Shown: positions 34,733 through 42,669 of the stretch, one piece after another
How positions within the stretch are numbered: position 1 is the stretch's first letter
Layout of the letters: the number at the start of each line of letters is the position of its first letter
Source of the DNA: an uncultured Myxococcales bacterium
GTDB taxonomy: Bacteria; Myxococcota_A; Polyangia; Polyangiales; Polyangiaceae
Assembly (NCBI GenBank): GCA_937949945.1
Contig: CALFEQ010000171.1
Coordinates: 1 to 64,000, forward strand
Direction of reading: 5' to 3'
DNA length: 64,000 nucleotides
Position numbers and translations under genes: made by a program
Notes under the pieces: model-generated
Databases searched by the model: none
What the model saw: only the letters and a program-made list of their open reading frames with translations
Told to the model about the DNA's origin: nothing

Positions 34733-35020
34733 GAGGGCTCCAGGCTCCAGGCTCCAGGGAGGCTAGACCCGAAGGCAGACGCAGGACCTCCGGTCTCGAG
34801 CGGAGAGTGCAGACACGAGGACGGCGTGCTTCAGCGTGCTGGAGCCCGGACCGTGAGCCTCGCCCCCGACGACTGGAGCTTCGGACCCGTGTCAGCGAGC
34901 TCCGGCACGAGCCGCCGCACGAGGCTTGGCCTGTCCAACTGAAGCGAGCCCTTGCGATGGAGAGGACCTCGCTGACGGGCAAGGACCGACTGGAGCCCGG
35001 AGCCTGGAGCCTGGAGCCTC
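34733..35020. repeat. Intergenic heptad element, locus D (between convergent genes)
   Basis: The left arm, tandem GGCTCCA heptads (34735-34758), starts about 10 nt after the HAMP-gene stop. The right arm, tandem CTGGAGC heptads (34990-35020), touches the stop codon of yraN on the other strand. The arms are reverse complements over about 24 nt. The 230-bp interior contains GGAGAGGACCTCGC (about 34960-34973), a sequence shared with locus E. The placement fits a bidirectional terminator. Confidence 0.8.
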
Positions 35021-35391
35021 TATCCGTCCTCCGTCATCGCCCCCCGCACCCATTCGATGCGCGGTCCGTCCTCGCCGGGCGTGACCGCGATCACGTCGAT
35101 CCTCACGCGTCGTACGTCGGGCATCTTCTTCAAGCGGCCGCGCCAGAGGCCGCGCGCCGCGCGAAGGAGCATCCTCCGCTTGTTCCAACCGATGCTCGCG
35201 AGCGGGCGCTCGAAGGAGTTTGCTCCTCGGGAGCGGACCTCGACGACGACGACGAGATCGTCCTTCTTCGCGACGAGGTCGATCTCGAGCGATCCGATCC
35301 GGACGTTGCGCCAGAGGATGCGAAACCCTTCGCGCTCGACGTGCGCCGCCGCGAGATCCTCGGCGCGGTGACCGATGGCGTAGCGATCCAC
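35020..35391 (-). CDS. yraN: UPF0102 (YraN-like) family protein
   Basis: The product is about 123 residues from GTG 35391, the usual family size. The frame is open to GTG 35463, which would give 147. The family core is clear: 'IGHRAEDLAAAHVEREGFRI', 'RNVRIGSLEIDLVAKKDDLV' and 'VVVEVRSRGANSFERPLASI', the E-x(n)-D-x(n)-ExK-like pattern of restriction-endonuclease-fold nucleases. The first acidic residue is in 'AEDLAA', and 'EVR' stands where 'EVK' is usual. Lys to Arg is at the third catalytic position, so catalysis is uncertain. The gene is bracketed by heptad elements on both sides. Confidence 0.85.
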   Translation of the reverse strand: MDRYAIGHRAEDLAAAHVEREGFRILWRNVRIGSLEIDLVAKKDDLVVVVEVRSRGANSFERPLASIGWNKRRMLLRAARGLWRGRLKKMPDVRRVRIDVIAVTPGEDGPRIEWVRGAMTEDG

Positions 35392-35483
35392 GAAGGCGTG
35401 TCGTCCCGCCGCCCTGTCGAGTTGTGAACAAAGCGACGCGCGCTCTTTCTTTCGGAGCGTCACGCGATCGCGGACAAAGCGAA

Positions 35484-35564
35484 GCGAGGCCCTCCCGGTG
35501 GGGAGGACCTCGCAGCCTCGCGTCGAGCTACTGGAGCCTTCCGCCCGGGGCCTGGAGCCTGGGC
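35484..35564. repeat. Intergenic heptad element, locus E
   Basis: A hairpin GCGAGGCCCTCCC / GGGGAGGACCTCGC (35484-35513) is followed by degenerate CTGGAGC heptads (35531-35562) ending 2 nt from the stop of the Cys-rich lipoprotein gene (minus strand). The hairpin half-sequence recurs inside locus D. Confidence 0.7.
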
Positions 35565-36278
35565 TCAGTCACACTTCCGCGCCGGATCGTTCGGATCGCA
35601 ATCGCCCTGCGTGCAGGCCGTCGTCGGGTCGTACTTCGTGTTCGCCTTGATGCAGTACGAGCCCGTGAGTCCCTCGTTGCCCTGACCGATCGAGGTGACG
35701 AGGCGCTCGCACACGAAGCCGTCGGGGCAGTCGCAGAAGGTCTGGTCGCTCGGGCGCTGGCCGTTGATGTCGGCGCAGCGGCAGGAGCAGTAGACCGTCT
35801 TCTCGGCGGAGCGGTCGACGCACTGCGGAGAGACGCTCGACTTCTTGCGCTGGTCGACGAAGTCGTTCGTCGCCGGATCCTTAGCGCCTTCGATGGGCGT
35901 GTCGGTGCCCGGGACCGTGCAGCTCGTTCCGCCAGGCGGCGGCTCACCGTCGGGGCCCTGTCCGTAGGGGCACGAGACACGCCCGCGGAAGTGGTTCACC
36001 AGGCAGAGGCGGGTGCGGCACTGGAAGCTCTTCGACTCGACGTTCACCTCCTTCTCGTCGAAGCCGAGGAAGTTCCTGTCGTACTCCTGCTCGGGGATGC
36101 AGGGATCGCCGATACCCTCGCTGCCGCAACCCGGTGCGGCCACGAGCAGCACGCCGGCTCCGAGCATGGCCGTGATGACCACGGGACGGCCCCAGCGGAC
36201 TGCGAGCTTGAAGAGAGACGACCGAGAATCGCGGGCGGCGGGAGCCGAGCCCCAACTAGCCAGAGCGGCACGCGTCAT
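35565..36278 (-). CDS. Cysteine-rich lipoprotein of unknown function
   Basis: The product is about 237 residues. After a long basic N-region (about 30 residues) there is a hydrophobic helix 'VVITAMLGAGVLLVAAPGC' with Cys51 as the probable lipidation site. The mature part has about 15 cysteines in EGF/thyroglobulin-like spacing ('CVDRSAEKTVYCSCRCADI', 'FCDCPDGFVCERLV', 'CTQGDCDPNDPARKC'), as in many disulfide-rich myxobacterial surface lipoproteins. ATG 36323 is an in-frame alternative that adds 15 residues. No family assignment. Codon use is like its neighbours. Confidence 0.75.
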   Translation of the reverse strand: MTRAALASWGSAPAARDSRSSLFKLAVRWGRPVVITAMLGAGVLLVAAPGCGSEGIGDPCIPEQEYDRNFLGFDEKEVNVESKSFQCRTRLCLVNHFRGRVSCPYGQGPDGEPPPGGTSCTVPGTDTPIEGAKDPATNDFVDQRKKSSVSPQCVDRSAEKTVYCSCRCADINGQRPSDQTFCDCPDGFVCERLVTSIGQGNEGLTGSYCIKANTKYDPTTACTQGDCDPNDPARKCD

Positions 36279-36450
36279 CGTGAGGCGGGACGGTAATGGT
36301 TTGCGCACAAGAGCGTCAAGCATGCTGTTTCTCTTCGATCCCATTCTCGTCTTCCGCCTTCCCGCCCCGAGCCGCGAGGTCGCCCGGACATGGTCGGGGT
36401 CGACCTCGTCACCTGCCTCCCATGGCCGGCTGAGGTGCAGGCCGTCGCAT

Positions 36451-36532
36451 CGAGAGGAGGGGGCCTCTCGAGAGGAGGGGCAGGGCCCCTCGGAGGAGGG
36501 CCGGCCCCCGGGCGCGGGCCCCGGCGGGGAGC
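36451..36532. repeat. G/C-rich direct-repeat and hairpin cluster
   Basis: Three direct copies of a CGAGAGGAGGGG-type unit start at about 36451, 36469 and 36491. They are followed by a run of G and C tracts to about 36532. The hairpin GAGGGGC-AGG-GCCCCTC is perfect at 36475-36491. It does not resemble the heptad elements. Confidence 0.65.
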
Positions 36533-36692
36533 CAAAGAGATCGAGCGTCACGGGTTCTCTCTTCAGCGGACATCCTGCTTCGTGATGCGTCACGACGCGG
36601 TCGCCTCGACACCTCGCGAGCGGCGCCTCGCGGGGGGCTTCGGACCGAGGTCTTCGGGCCGAAGCCGGCGTGAAAACCTTGAAAATCACGGC

Positions 36693-36722
36693 TTGACAAT
36701 GTCTCCAGGCCCTCCGTACCAT
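36693..36722 (+). promoter_or_regulatory. Sigma70-type promoter of the glt-like TPR operon
   Basis: Perfect TTGACA (36693-36698), an 18-bp spacer, then TACCAT (36717-36722). The first gene starts at 36998, giving an untranslated leader of about 270 nt. Confidence 0.55.
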
Positions 36723-36997
36723 CTCGCCGCCCGTGGGGATTATCCTTGCTAAAACGTTCGAGTTTTCGGCGAACGATGACCCCGGCGCGGTTCGCTTGAT
36801 CTTCGTTTCCCGAGCATCGCAGACGGCCGTTTCGGTCGATGGGGCTTCCGGCTGACGACTTCCGAGAGGCCCCGAGAACCCCTTATGCTGGCTTCGCCTT
36901 CCACTCGCTCGTCGAGCGGCTTCGTCGTCCGCAGCACCCACGAGGGCTCCGTCCGCGTGTTCGGACGTCGCCTCATGTCCGAAAGAGGAACAACAGG

Positions 36998-38737
36998 ATG
37001 CGTTTTTCTCTACTGCGCCAGGTCCTGATCGCGTCGGCCACGTGCATCTTGTCGCTCTCGGTTGCCGCTCCCGCGATGGCGCAGCCGAAGAAGCCTGCGG
37101 CTACCAAGGCCAACAAAGGCGGAGGCTCGCAGGCGATCGAGCTCGACGAGCCGGAAGCTGCGCCCGAGGCGGCTCCGGCGAAGCCCGAGAACATGGGGCC
37201 GCCTCCGGTCGCCGGTCAGATGACCGAGCAGGCCGCGCAGGCCAAGCGTCTGTTCGACGGCGAGAAGTGGGGTGATGCCGCGGCCGCTCTCTACCGCGTC
37301 TACAAGGGCGAGACGGGCGACGACGAGGGCAACCGGCAGCTCGCGCAGTACCACCTCGCGATCGCGCTCTACCGGCTGAAGTTCTACCAGGGTGCGTACG
37401 GCATCTTCTCCGAGATCGCCGACAAGCCGAACCACCTGAAGTTCAACGAGACGCTGCTCTGGCTCGCGAAGCTCGCGACCGACCTGCCGGAGCCCGCGGA
37501 CATCGTCGAGCGCGTCGGCAAGTACAACGACTCGCAGATCGACAAGTTCAACAATCCGAACCAGCGCGAGCTCTACTGGCAGCTCAACTACCTGCTCGGT
37601 CGTTACAAGTACCGCAACCGCCAGTACGACGACGCGCTCCGGCTCTTCGGCAAGGTCGATCGCCAGTCGAAGTACTACATCAAGGCGCAGTTCTTCAGCG
37701 GCATCTCCAACGTGCAGCTCCGTCGGTCCGTCCCGGCGGTGAGGGCGTTCCAGCGCATCGTCGGCGCGATCGACAGCGGCGACGTCGACATCGAGGACGA
37801 GGACCGCATGAGGGACCTCGCGTTCCTCTCGATGGCGCGCACGTACTACTCGGCGTCCGTGCGCCTCGACGAGTCGAACTCGCCGACCATCGATCCGTCG
37901 AGGCTGTCGGCCGCGGTCAAGTACTGGAACAAGGTCGACGTCGCGAGCGAGTACTGGCTCGACGCTCTCTTCGAGGAGTCGTGGGCGTACTTCATGGCGG
38001 GCGACTACGCGCACGCGCTCGGCAACATCCACACGATCCAGTCGCCCTACTTCCCGAACTCGTACTACCCCGAGGCGGAGATCCTGAAGGCGGTCATCTA
38101 CTTCGCGAACTGCCAGTACGACGACGCGGAGACGATCGTCGCGCGGTTCCAGACGAAGTACCAGCCGATGTACGACGACCTCAACGCCGTCGTGAAGCGC
38201 TTCGAGGGCGAGGATCAGGACGAGCCGTTCTACAAGTTCCTGAAGGAGGTGCGTGACGGCAAGGCGAACCTCCCGCCGCGCATCAAGGTCGTCGTCGAGA
38301 ACGCGCTCGGCGACCGCCAGCTCCTTCGCCACCTGCAGTACGTGCAGGTGCTCGACGAGGAGGCGAAGCGGTTCGAGAAGGCGCCGGCTGCGTTCCGCGA
38401 CTCGGCGCTCGGCAACGACGTCAAGGACGCGATCCAGCTCGCGCGCGACATCGCCGTCCGCAACGCGGGGCAGCTCGCTCGAGAGCGCTACCAGCGCAAC
38501 CTCGACGAGCTGAACGAGCACCTCCGCGACAGCGCGAAGATTCTCATCGACATCACCTCCGCGAAGCGCAACCAGCTCGACGCCGCCATCGCAGGCTCGC
38601 AGGTCACGGCCGTCGAGTCCGAGCGCAACATCGTCAAGCCGGACGAGGAGCACGTCATCTGGCCGTTCGACGGCGAGTACTGGCGTGACGAGCTCGGGTT
38701 CTACCGGCAGACCATCACCTCGAAGTGTGGCAGGTAG
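36998..38737 (+). CDS. Exported TPR protein, GltC-like
   Basis: The product is 579 residues. Signal peptide 'LIASATCILSLSVAAPAMAQ' ends near residue 28. A Lys/Ala/Pro linker to about 75 is followed by TPR-like helical pairs to about 420: 'LAQYHLAIALYRLKFYQGAY', 'LYWQLNYLLGRYKYRNRQYD', 'AQFFSGISNVQLRRSVPAVR' and 'SYYPEAEILKAVIYFANCQY'. A coiled-coil-like C-terminus follows. ATG 36998 sits after AGAGGA. The order TPR-exported, giant TPR, TPR lipoprotein, FHA-TonB-like matches the glt/nfs gene set of M. xanthus, and length and signal suit GltC. The symbol is withheld because TPR repeats make orthology by eye unsafe. The stop is 8 bp before the next gene. Confidence 0.8.
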   Translation: MRFSLLRQVLIASATCILSLSVAAPAMAQPKKPAATKANKGGGSQAIELDEPEAAPEAAPAKPENMGPPPVAGQMTEQAAQAKRLFDGEKWGDAAAALYRVYKGETGDDEGNRQLAQYHLAIALYRLKFYQGAYGIFSEIADKPNHLKFNETLLWLAKLATDLPEPADIVERVGKYNDSQIDKFNNPNQRELYWQLNYLLGRYKYRNRQYDDALRLFGKVDRQSKYYIKAQFFSGISNVQLRRSVPAVRAFQRIVGAIDSGDVDIEDEDRMRDLAFLSMARTYYSASVRLDESNSPTIDPSRLSAAVKYWNKVDVASEYWLDALFEESWAYFMAGDYAHALGNIHTIQSPYFPNSYYPEAEILKAVIYFANCQYDDAETIVARFQTKYQPMYDDLNAVVKRFEGEDQDEPFYKFLKEVRDGKANLPPRIKVVVENALGDRQLLRHLQYVQVLDEEAKRFEKAPAAFRDSALGNDVKDAIQLARDIAVRNAGQLARERYQRNLDELNEHLRDSAKILIDITSAKRNQLDAAIAGSQVTAVESERNIVKPDEEHVIWPFDGEYWRDELGFYRQTITSKCGR

Positions 38738-38745
38738 GGGATCCC

Positions 38746-41700
38746 ATGAATGAGAAGAACGTCCGGCGCAGCCCGGCATCCGGCCTTCGAGTGTCCAACC
38801 GGCCCCGGTGGAGGTGGCCTGTCGTAGCCGCACTGTTCGGCGCCGCCTTCACAACGGTAGGTGCGAACTCCTTCGCCGCCGACGTTTGCATCAGCGAGAA
38901 GGCGAAGCAGTCCCTCAACGCCTGCGCCGGTGGCGTCGCGCCGAAGGAGTTCAAGGGCAGCAAGACGCCGACGACGAGCTTCCACTCGGCGCCGGCGGCG
39001 CCCGATCTGAAGAAGAAGCAGCAGCAGACGAAGCCGAGCAAGCCGGCGATCGAGGAGGCTCCGCGCGACGAGCGAAAGAGCCGCCTCCAGGCGCGTCAGC
39101 GTGCGCTGCTCGTCACCGAGATCCAGGGCCTCGAGCGCCTCTTCGAGACGACGGCGAAGAACAAGCCCGATCGCCCGCAGCTCGCTCGCCGCCTTGCGGA
39201 GGCGTACGTCGAGCTCGAGTCCGCCGCCTTCCGCGACAAGGTGCAGGCGGAGATGAAGCGGGACGAGCTGAAGAAGACGAACCCGACCGCCGCGGGCCAG
39301 CAGCAGACGCAGGCCAACCAGGCGGACGCGGTCATGAAGGCCGCCCGCAAGAAGGCGATCGAGTACTACCACATCATCGTCAAGGAGTACCCGAACTACG
39401 GGCAGCTCGACGAGGTCCTCTACTACCTCGCCTACGAGTACGAGCAGGCGAACGACCTCAAGAACGCGCGCGCCGTCTACTACGACCTCATCAAGAAGGC
39501 GCCGCAGTCGAAGTACATCCCGAACGCGTACCTCGCGTTCGGCGAGCTGTTCTTCAACGAGGCGCAGGGCGATCCGAGCAAGTGGGATCTCGCCGCGCAG
39601 GCCTACACCGAGGTCACGAAGTACCCGCCGCCGCAGAACAAGGTCTACGGCTACGCCTGGTACAAGCTCGGTTACGTCTTCTGGAACAAGGGCGAGCTCG
39701 ACAAGGCGCTCAACGCCTTCAAGAAGACGATCGACTTCGGCGTTGCGTACCCGCAGCTTCCGGGCGCGACGAAGCTCGCCGACTCGGCGCGCAAGGACGT
39801 CATCCCGGTCTACGCGCTGAAGGGTGATCCGGCGCAGGCCTACAACTTCATGCGCAACATCTCGGGCGACTCGGCCGGGTCGAACGAGAAGACGTTCCGG
39901 ATGATGGACGAGCTCGGTACCAACTACCTGGATACCGGCCACTATCCGGAAGCCATCATCCTCTACAAGGACCTGATGACCCGCGACAAGAGCGGGCGTC
40001 ATTGCGTCTACCAGGCACACATCACCGAGGCGACCATGGCGATGAAGTCCGGAAACAAGGACGCCATCGTCAAGGAGATCGAGAACCAGGTGAAGGTGTT
40101 CCAGGAGGTCAAGAAGGGGAACTACACGGCCGAGCAGAAGTTCGAGTGTGCGAACAAGACGGCCGCCCTCACGACCGAGACGGCGATGGCGTGGCACCTC
40201 GAGGCCGTCGGCTCGCAGGGGCAGCGCGGCACGGGTGACCCGAAGACGATGGCGCTCTCGGCGGCCCTCTACAAGAAGGTCGTCGACAACTGGAACGCGG
40301 AGGAGTTCAGCAAGTTCGAGTTCCCGCGCATCGTCAAGGAGGACTGGCCGACCATCTACAAGATCAAGTACGCGATGGCGGACCTCCTCTACTTCCAGAA
40401 GGACTGGGCGAAGTGCGGCCCGGCCTTCGACTCCGTCGTCCAGGAGAACCCGCGCGCGCCCGAGGCCGCCGAGGCCGCGTATGCCGCGGTGCTCTGCTAC
40501 CAGAACATCTACGACGAGATGCACAAGGGAGACGCCGCCAAGAAGGGCGCCGGCAACCTCCCTGGACAGAAGAAGGAGGGGAAGGAGAAGGACAAGAAGG
40601 CGGAGGCCGAGCGGCTCAAGCCGAAGGAGATGACCGAGAACCAGAAGGGCATGGTCTCGGCCTTCAACAAGTACATCTGCTACATCAAGCCCGCCCCGAA
40701 CGACGAGGCCGGCCAGGAGCAGCTCGTCGAGGTCAAGTACGCGCGCGCCCGCACCTACTTCGAGGCGCAGCACTGGGAGGAGGCGGCGATCGGCTTCCGC
40801 GAGATCGCGATGGAGCACTCCAATCGCGACGTCGGCATCTACGCCGCGCAGCTCTACCTCGAGAGCATCAACGTGCTCGGCTCGCACTTCGAGAAGACGA
40901 GCTGCTTCGACGACATGGAGCAGGACGTCCCGAAGTTCATCGAGCTCTACTGCACGGGTGAGAAGGCGAACAAGAACGCCGAGCAGTGCACGACGCTCAA
41001 CAAGATCCAGGTCGACATCCTCCGCCTGAAGGCGCAGAAGCTCGTCGAGCGCGCCGACAAGGAGGGCGGCAAGGACGCGATCAGCCTCTACGAGAAGGCG
41101 GGCACGTCGTACTACGAGATGTTCCGCCGCTACTGCAAGGACCCGGTCAACGCGGGTCAGGCTCCGCAGGCGGAGAAGTGCGACGAGATCGTCTACAACG
41201 CCGCGCGCGCGTTCCAGGCGGCTCGCCTCATCGCGAAGGCGATCACAGCGCGCCGCGAGCTCCTCGCCTTCGACGAGAAGACGAAGGGCAACTCGCCGCT
41301 CGCCAAGAGGGCGACGTACGAGATCGGCGGTAACTACCAGGCCATCGCGGTCTACGACCTCGCGGCCGAGTGGTACGAGAAGTACGCGAAGATCGATCCG
41401 AAGGGGCCGGACGCCGAGAAGGCGCTCTCCGACGCGGTCATCCTCCGTCTCGGTCTCGGTCAGCCCGATCTCGCGATCGAGGACGCGAAGCTGTTCCAGA
41501 AGAACTACGGCGCGAGCAAGCCCGCGCAGACCGCGCAGATCGCGTTCGCGATCGGCGCGCACTACGCGGAGCAGGAGCAGTGGGACAAGGCGCGCTCCGC
41601 GCTCGCCGGGTCGATGAACGTCATCGGCAAGGCCGCGCCCGACATCCAGGTCCAAGCGCACGCCACGCTCGCACGCGCGTACACGAACCTGAAGGGCCAG

Positions 41701-42489
41701 ATGAACCAGGCGAAGGCCGAGTACGCGAAGGTCCGCGCGCTCTGGTCGAACCCGGGTCTGGCCGAGCAGAAGATCAAAGAGGCGTACCCGACCGAGGACG
41801 CGACGCAGAAGGAGCGTCGTCTCGCGAAGGCGCTCAACGCGGTCGGCGAGGCGTACTTCTTCGCCGCCGAGGAGCGCCGCAAGGCCGAGGTCGAGCCGCT
41901 GAAGTTCCCCGAGTACAAGGGGCCCGGCGACAAGGCCTCCGTCCTCAAGCACATCAACACGAAGGTCAAGGACTGGTACACGAAGAAGAGCCAGGCGATT
42001 CAGAAGGTCGAGCCCGAGTACGTGAAGATCCTCGACCTCAAGCCGGTCCCGCCGCCGAAGTGGGTCATCGCGGCAGGCTCGCGCGCCGGGCTCATGTGGG
42101 GTGACTTCGTGGACGACTTCCGCCGCGCTCCGATCCCGGAGGCGTGGAAGAAGGACCCCGAGATCCGCGGCACGTACTACGACGCGCTCGACGCGGCGAG
42201 CGAGCCCTTCAAGCGGGATCGCGCGAAGCCGGCACTCAAGAAGTGCCTCGATCTGTCGGTCAAGTTCCAGTACTTCGACGAGTTCTCCCGCGCCTGCGAG
42301 GTGTGGCTCGCGAAGAACTACAAGGCCGAGTACCACGTCGTCGACGAGCTGCGCGGCGCGCCCACGCTCGCGAACAGCGGTCTCGACGAGAAGCTCCCGC
42401 CGGTCCTGCCGGACGGCACCTTCTGGCACCCGCCGGCGGCCGCACCGGATCGGCCCGCCGACGACAAGGCTGCGGGCGCGAAGAAGTGA
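38746..42489 (+). CDS. gltD: Large exported TPR protein, GltD/AgmU-like
   Basis: The product is 1247 residues, close to M. xanthus GltD (AgmU, also about 1200). The N-terminus has a helix 'WPVVAALFGAAFTTVGANSF' with cleavage near FAA-DV. The rest is TPR-like: 'VLYYLAYEYEQANDLKNARA', 'AYAWYKLGYVFWNKGELDKA', 'YDLAAEWYEKYAKIDPKGPD', 'TAQIAFAIGAHYAEQEQWDK'. Some scattered cysteines (e.g. 'KCGPAFDSVV', 'SCFDDMEQDV') may form disulfides. It lies 8 bp after the GltC-like gene. ATG 38746 has AGGTAGGGG upstream. In the known system GltD is a periplasmic part of the focal-adhesion complex. A Nfs paralogue cannot be excluded from sequence alone. Confidence 0.85.
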   Translation: MNEKNVRRSPASGLRVSNRPRWRWPVVAALFGAAFTTVGANSFAADVCISEKAKQSLNACAGGVAPKEFKGSKTPTTSFHSAPAAPDLKKKQQQTKPSKPAIEEAPRDERKSRLQARQRALLVTEIQGLERLFETTAKNKPDRPQLARRLAEAYVELESAAFRDKVQAEMKRDELKKTNPTAAGQQQTQANQADAVMKAARKKAIEYYHIIVKEYPNYGQLDEVLYYLAYEYEQANDLKNARAVYYDLIKKAPQSKYIPNAYLAFGELFFNEAQGDPSKWDLAAQAYTEVTKYPPPQNKVYGYAWYKLGYVFWNKGELDKALNAFKKTIDFGVAYPQLPGATKLADSARKDVIPVYALKGDPAQAYNFMRNISGDSAGSNEKTFRMMDELGTNYLDTGHYPEAIILYKDLMTRDKSGRHCVYQAHITEATMAMKSGNKDAIVKEIENQVKVFQEVKKGNYTAEQKFECANKTAALTTETAMAWHLEAVGSQGQRGTGDPKTMALSAALYKKVVDNWNAEEFSKFEFPRIVKEDWPTIYKIKYAMADLLYFQKDWAKCGPAFDSVVQENPRAPEAAEAAYAAVLCYQNIYDEMHKGDAAKKGAGNLPGQKKEGKEKDKKAEAERLKPKEMTENQKGMVSAFNKYICYIKPAPNDEAGQEQLVEVKYARARTYFEAQHWEEAAIGFREIAMEHSNRDVGIYAAQLYLESINVLGSHFEKTSCFDDMEQDVPKFIELYCTGEKANKNAEQCTTLNKIQVDILRLKAQKLVERADKEGGKDAISLYEKAGTSYYEMFRRYCKDPVNAGQAPQAEKCDEIVYNAARAFQAARLIAKAITARRELLAFDEKTKGNSPLAKRATYEIGGNYQAIAVYDLAAEWYEKYAKIDPKGPDAEKALSDAVILRLGLGQPDLAIEDAKLFQKNYGASKPAQTAQIAFAIGAHYAEQEQWDKARSALAGSMNVIGKAAPDIQVQAHATLARAYTNLKGQMNQAKAEYAKVRALWSNPGLAEQKIKEAYPTEDATQKERRLAKALNAVGEAYFFAAEERRKAEVEPLKFPEYKGPGDKASVLKHINTKVKDWYTKKSQAIQKVEPEYVKILDLKPVPPPKWVIAAGSRAGLMWGDFVDDFRRAPIPEAWKKDPEIRGTYYDALDAASEPFKRDRAKPALKKCLDLSVKFQYFDEFSRACEVWLAKNYKAEYHVVDELRGAPTLANSGLDEKLPPVLPDGTFWHPPAAAPDRPADDKAAGAKK

Positions 42490-42497
42490 GGAGCGGT

Positions 42498-42646
42498 CGG
42501 GCCTCAGGCTTCAGGCCTCAGGCCTCGAGCAACGGATCGGCCGGAGCCGAGCTCCACGGAGGAGCAAGGGCTCCGGCCCCCCTGAAGTCCAAGAGATTCG
42601 AGTAGGGCCTTCGTGGAGGCCCGAGGCCCGAGGCCCGAGGCCTCGC
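42498..42646. repeat. Variant heptad element, locus F (between gltD- and gltE-like genes)
   Basis: The left arm is (GCCTCAG)n-type heptads starting 9 nt after the gltD stop (42499-42526). The right arm is tandem AGGCCCG heptads (about 42616-42646). The two are reverse complements apart from A/G changes (GCCTCAG vs GCCTCGG). The interior of about 90 bp has further GGAGCC/GGCTCC pairs. The unit differs in sequence from loci A-E, but the architecture is the same. Confidence 0.75.
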
Positions 42647-42669
42647 CCATCAGAGGAAGAGAGACTCCC

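Larger units (their letters stand above)
36279..36997. other. Intergenic/leader region upstream of the glt-like cluster
   Basis: About 700 bp separate the divergent lipoprotein and TPR genes. No protein gene is supported. It holds the purine-rich repeat at 36451-36532, an inverted repeat GCTTCGG/CCGAAGC near 36636-36664, and an AT-richer patch (36670-36760) with the TTGACA promoter. A leader of about 270 nt would precede the first TPR gene. Confidence 0.6.

Noticed and set aside
38701..42429. A 1242-residue minus-strand open frame opposite the gltD-like gene
   Set aside because: Same explanation: repetitive Arg/Leu/Val composition with no recognisable motif, fully antisense to a coherent TPR protein.
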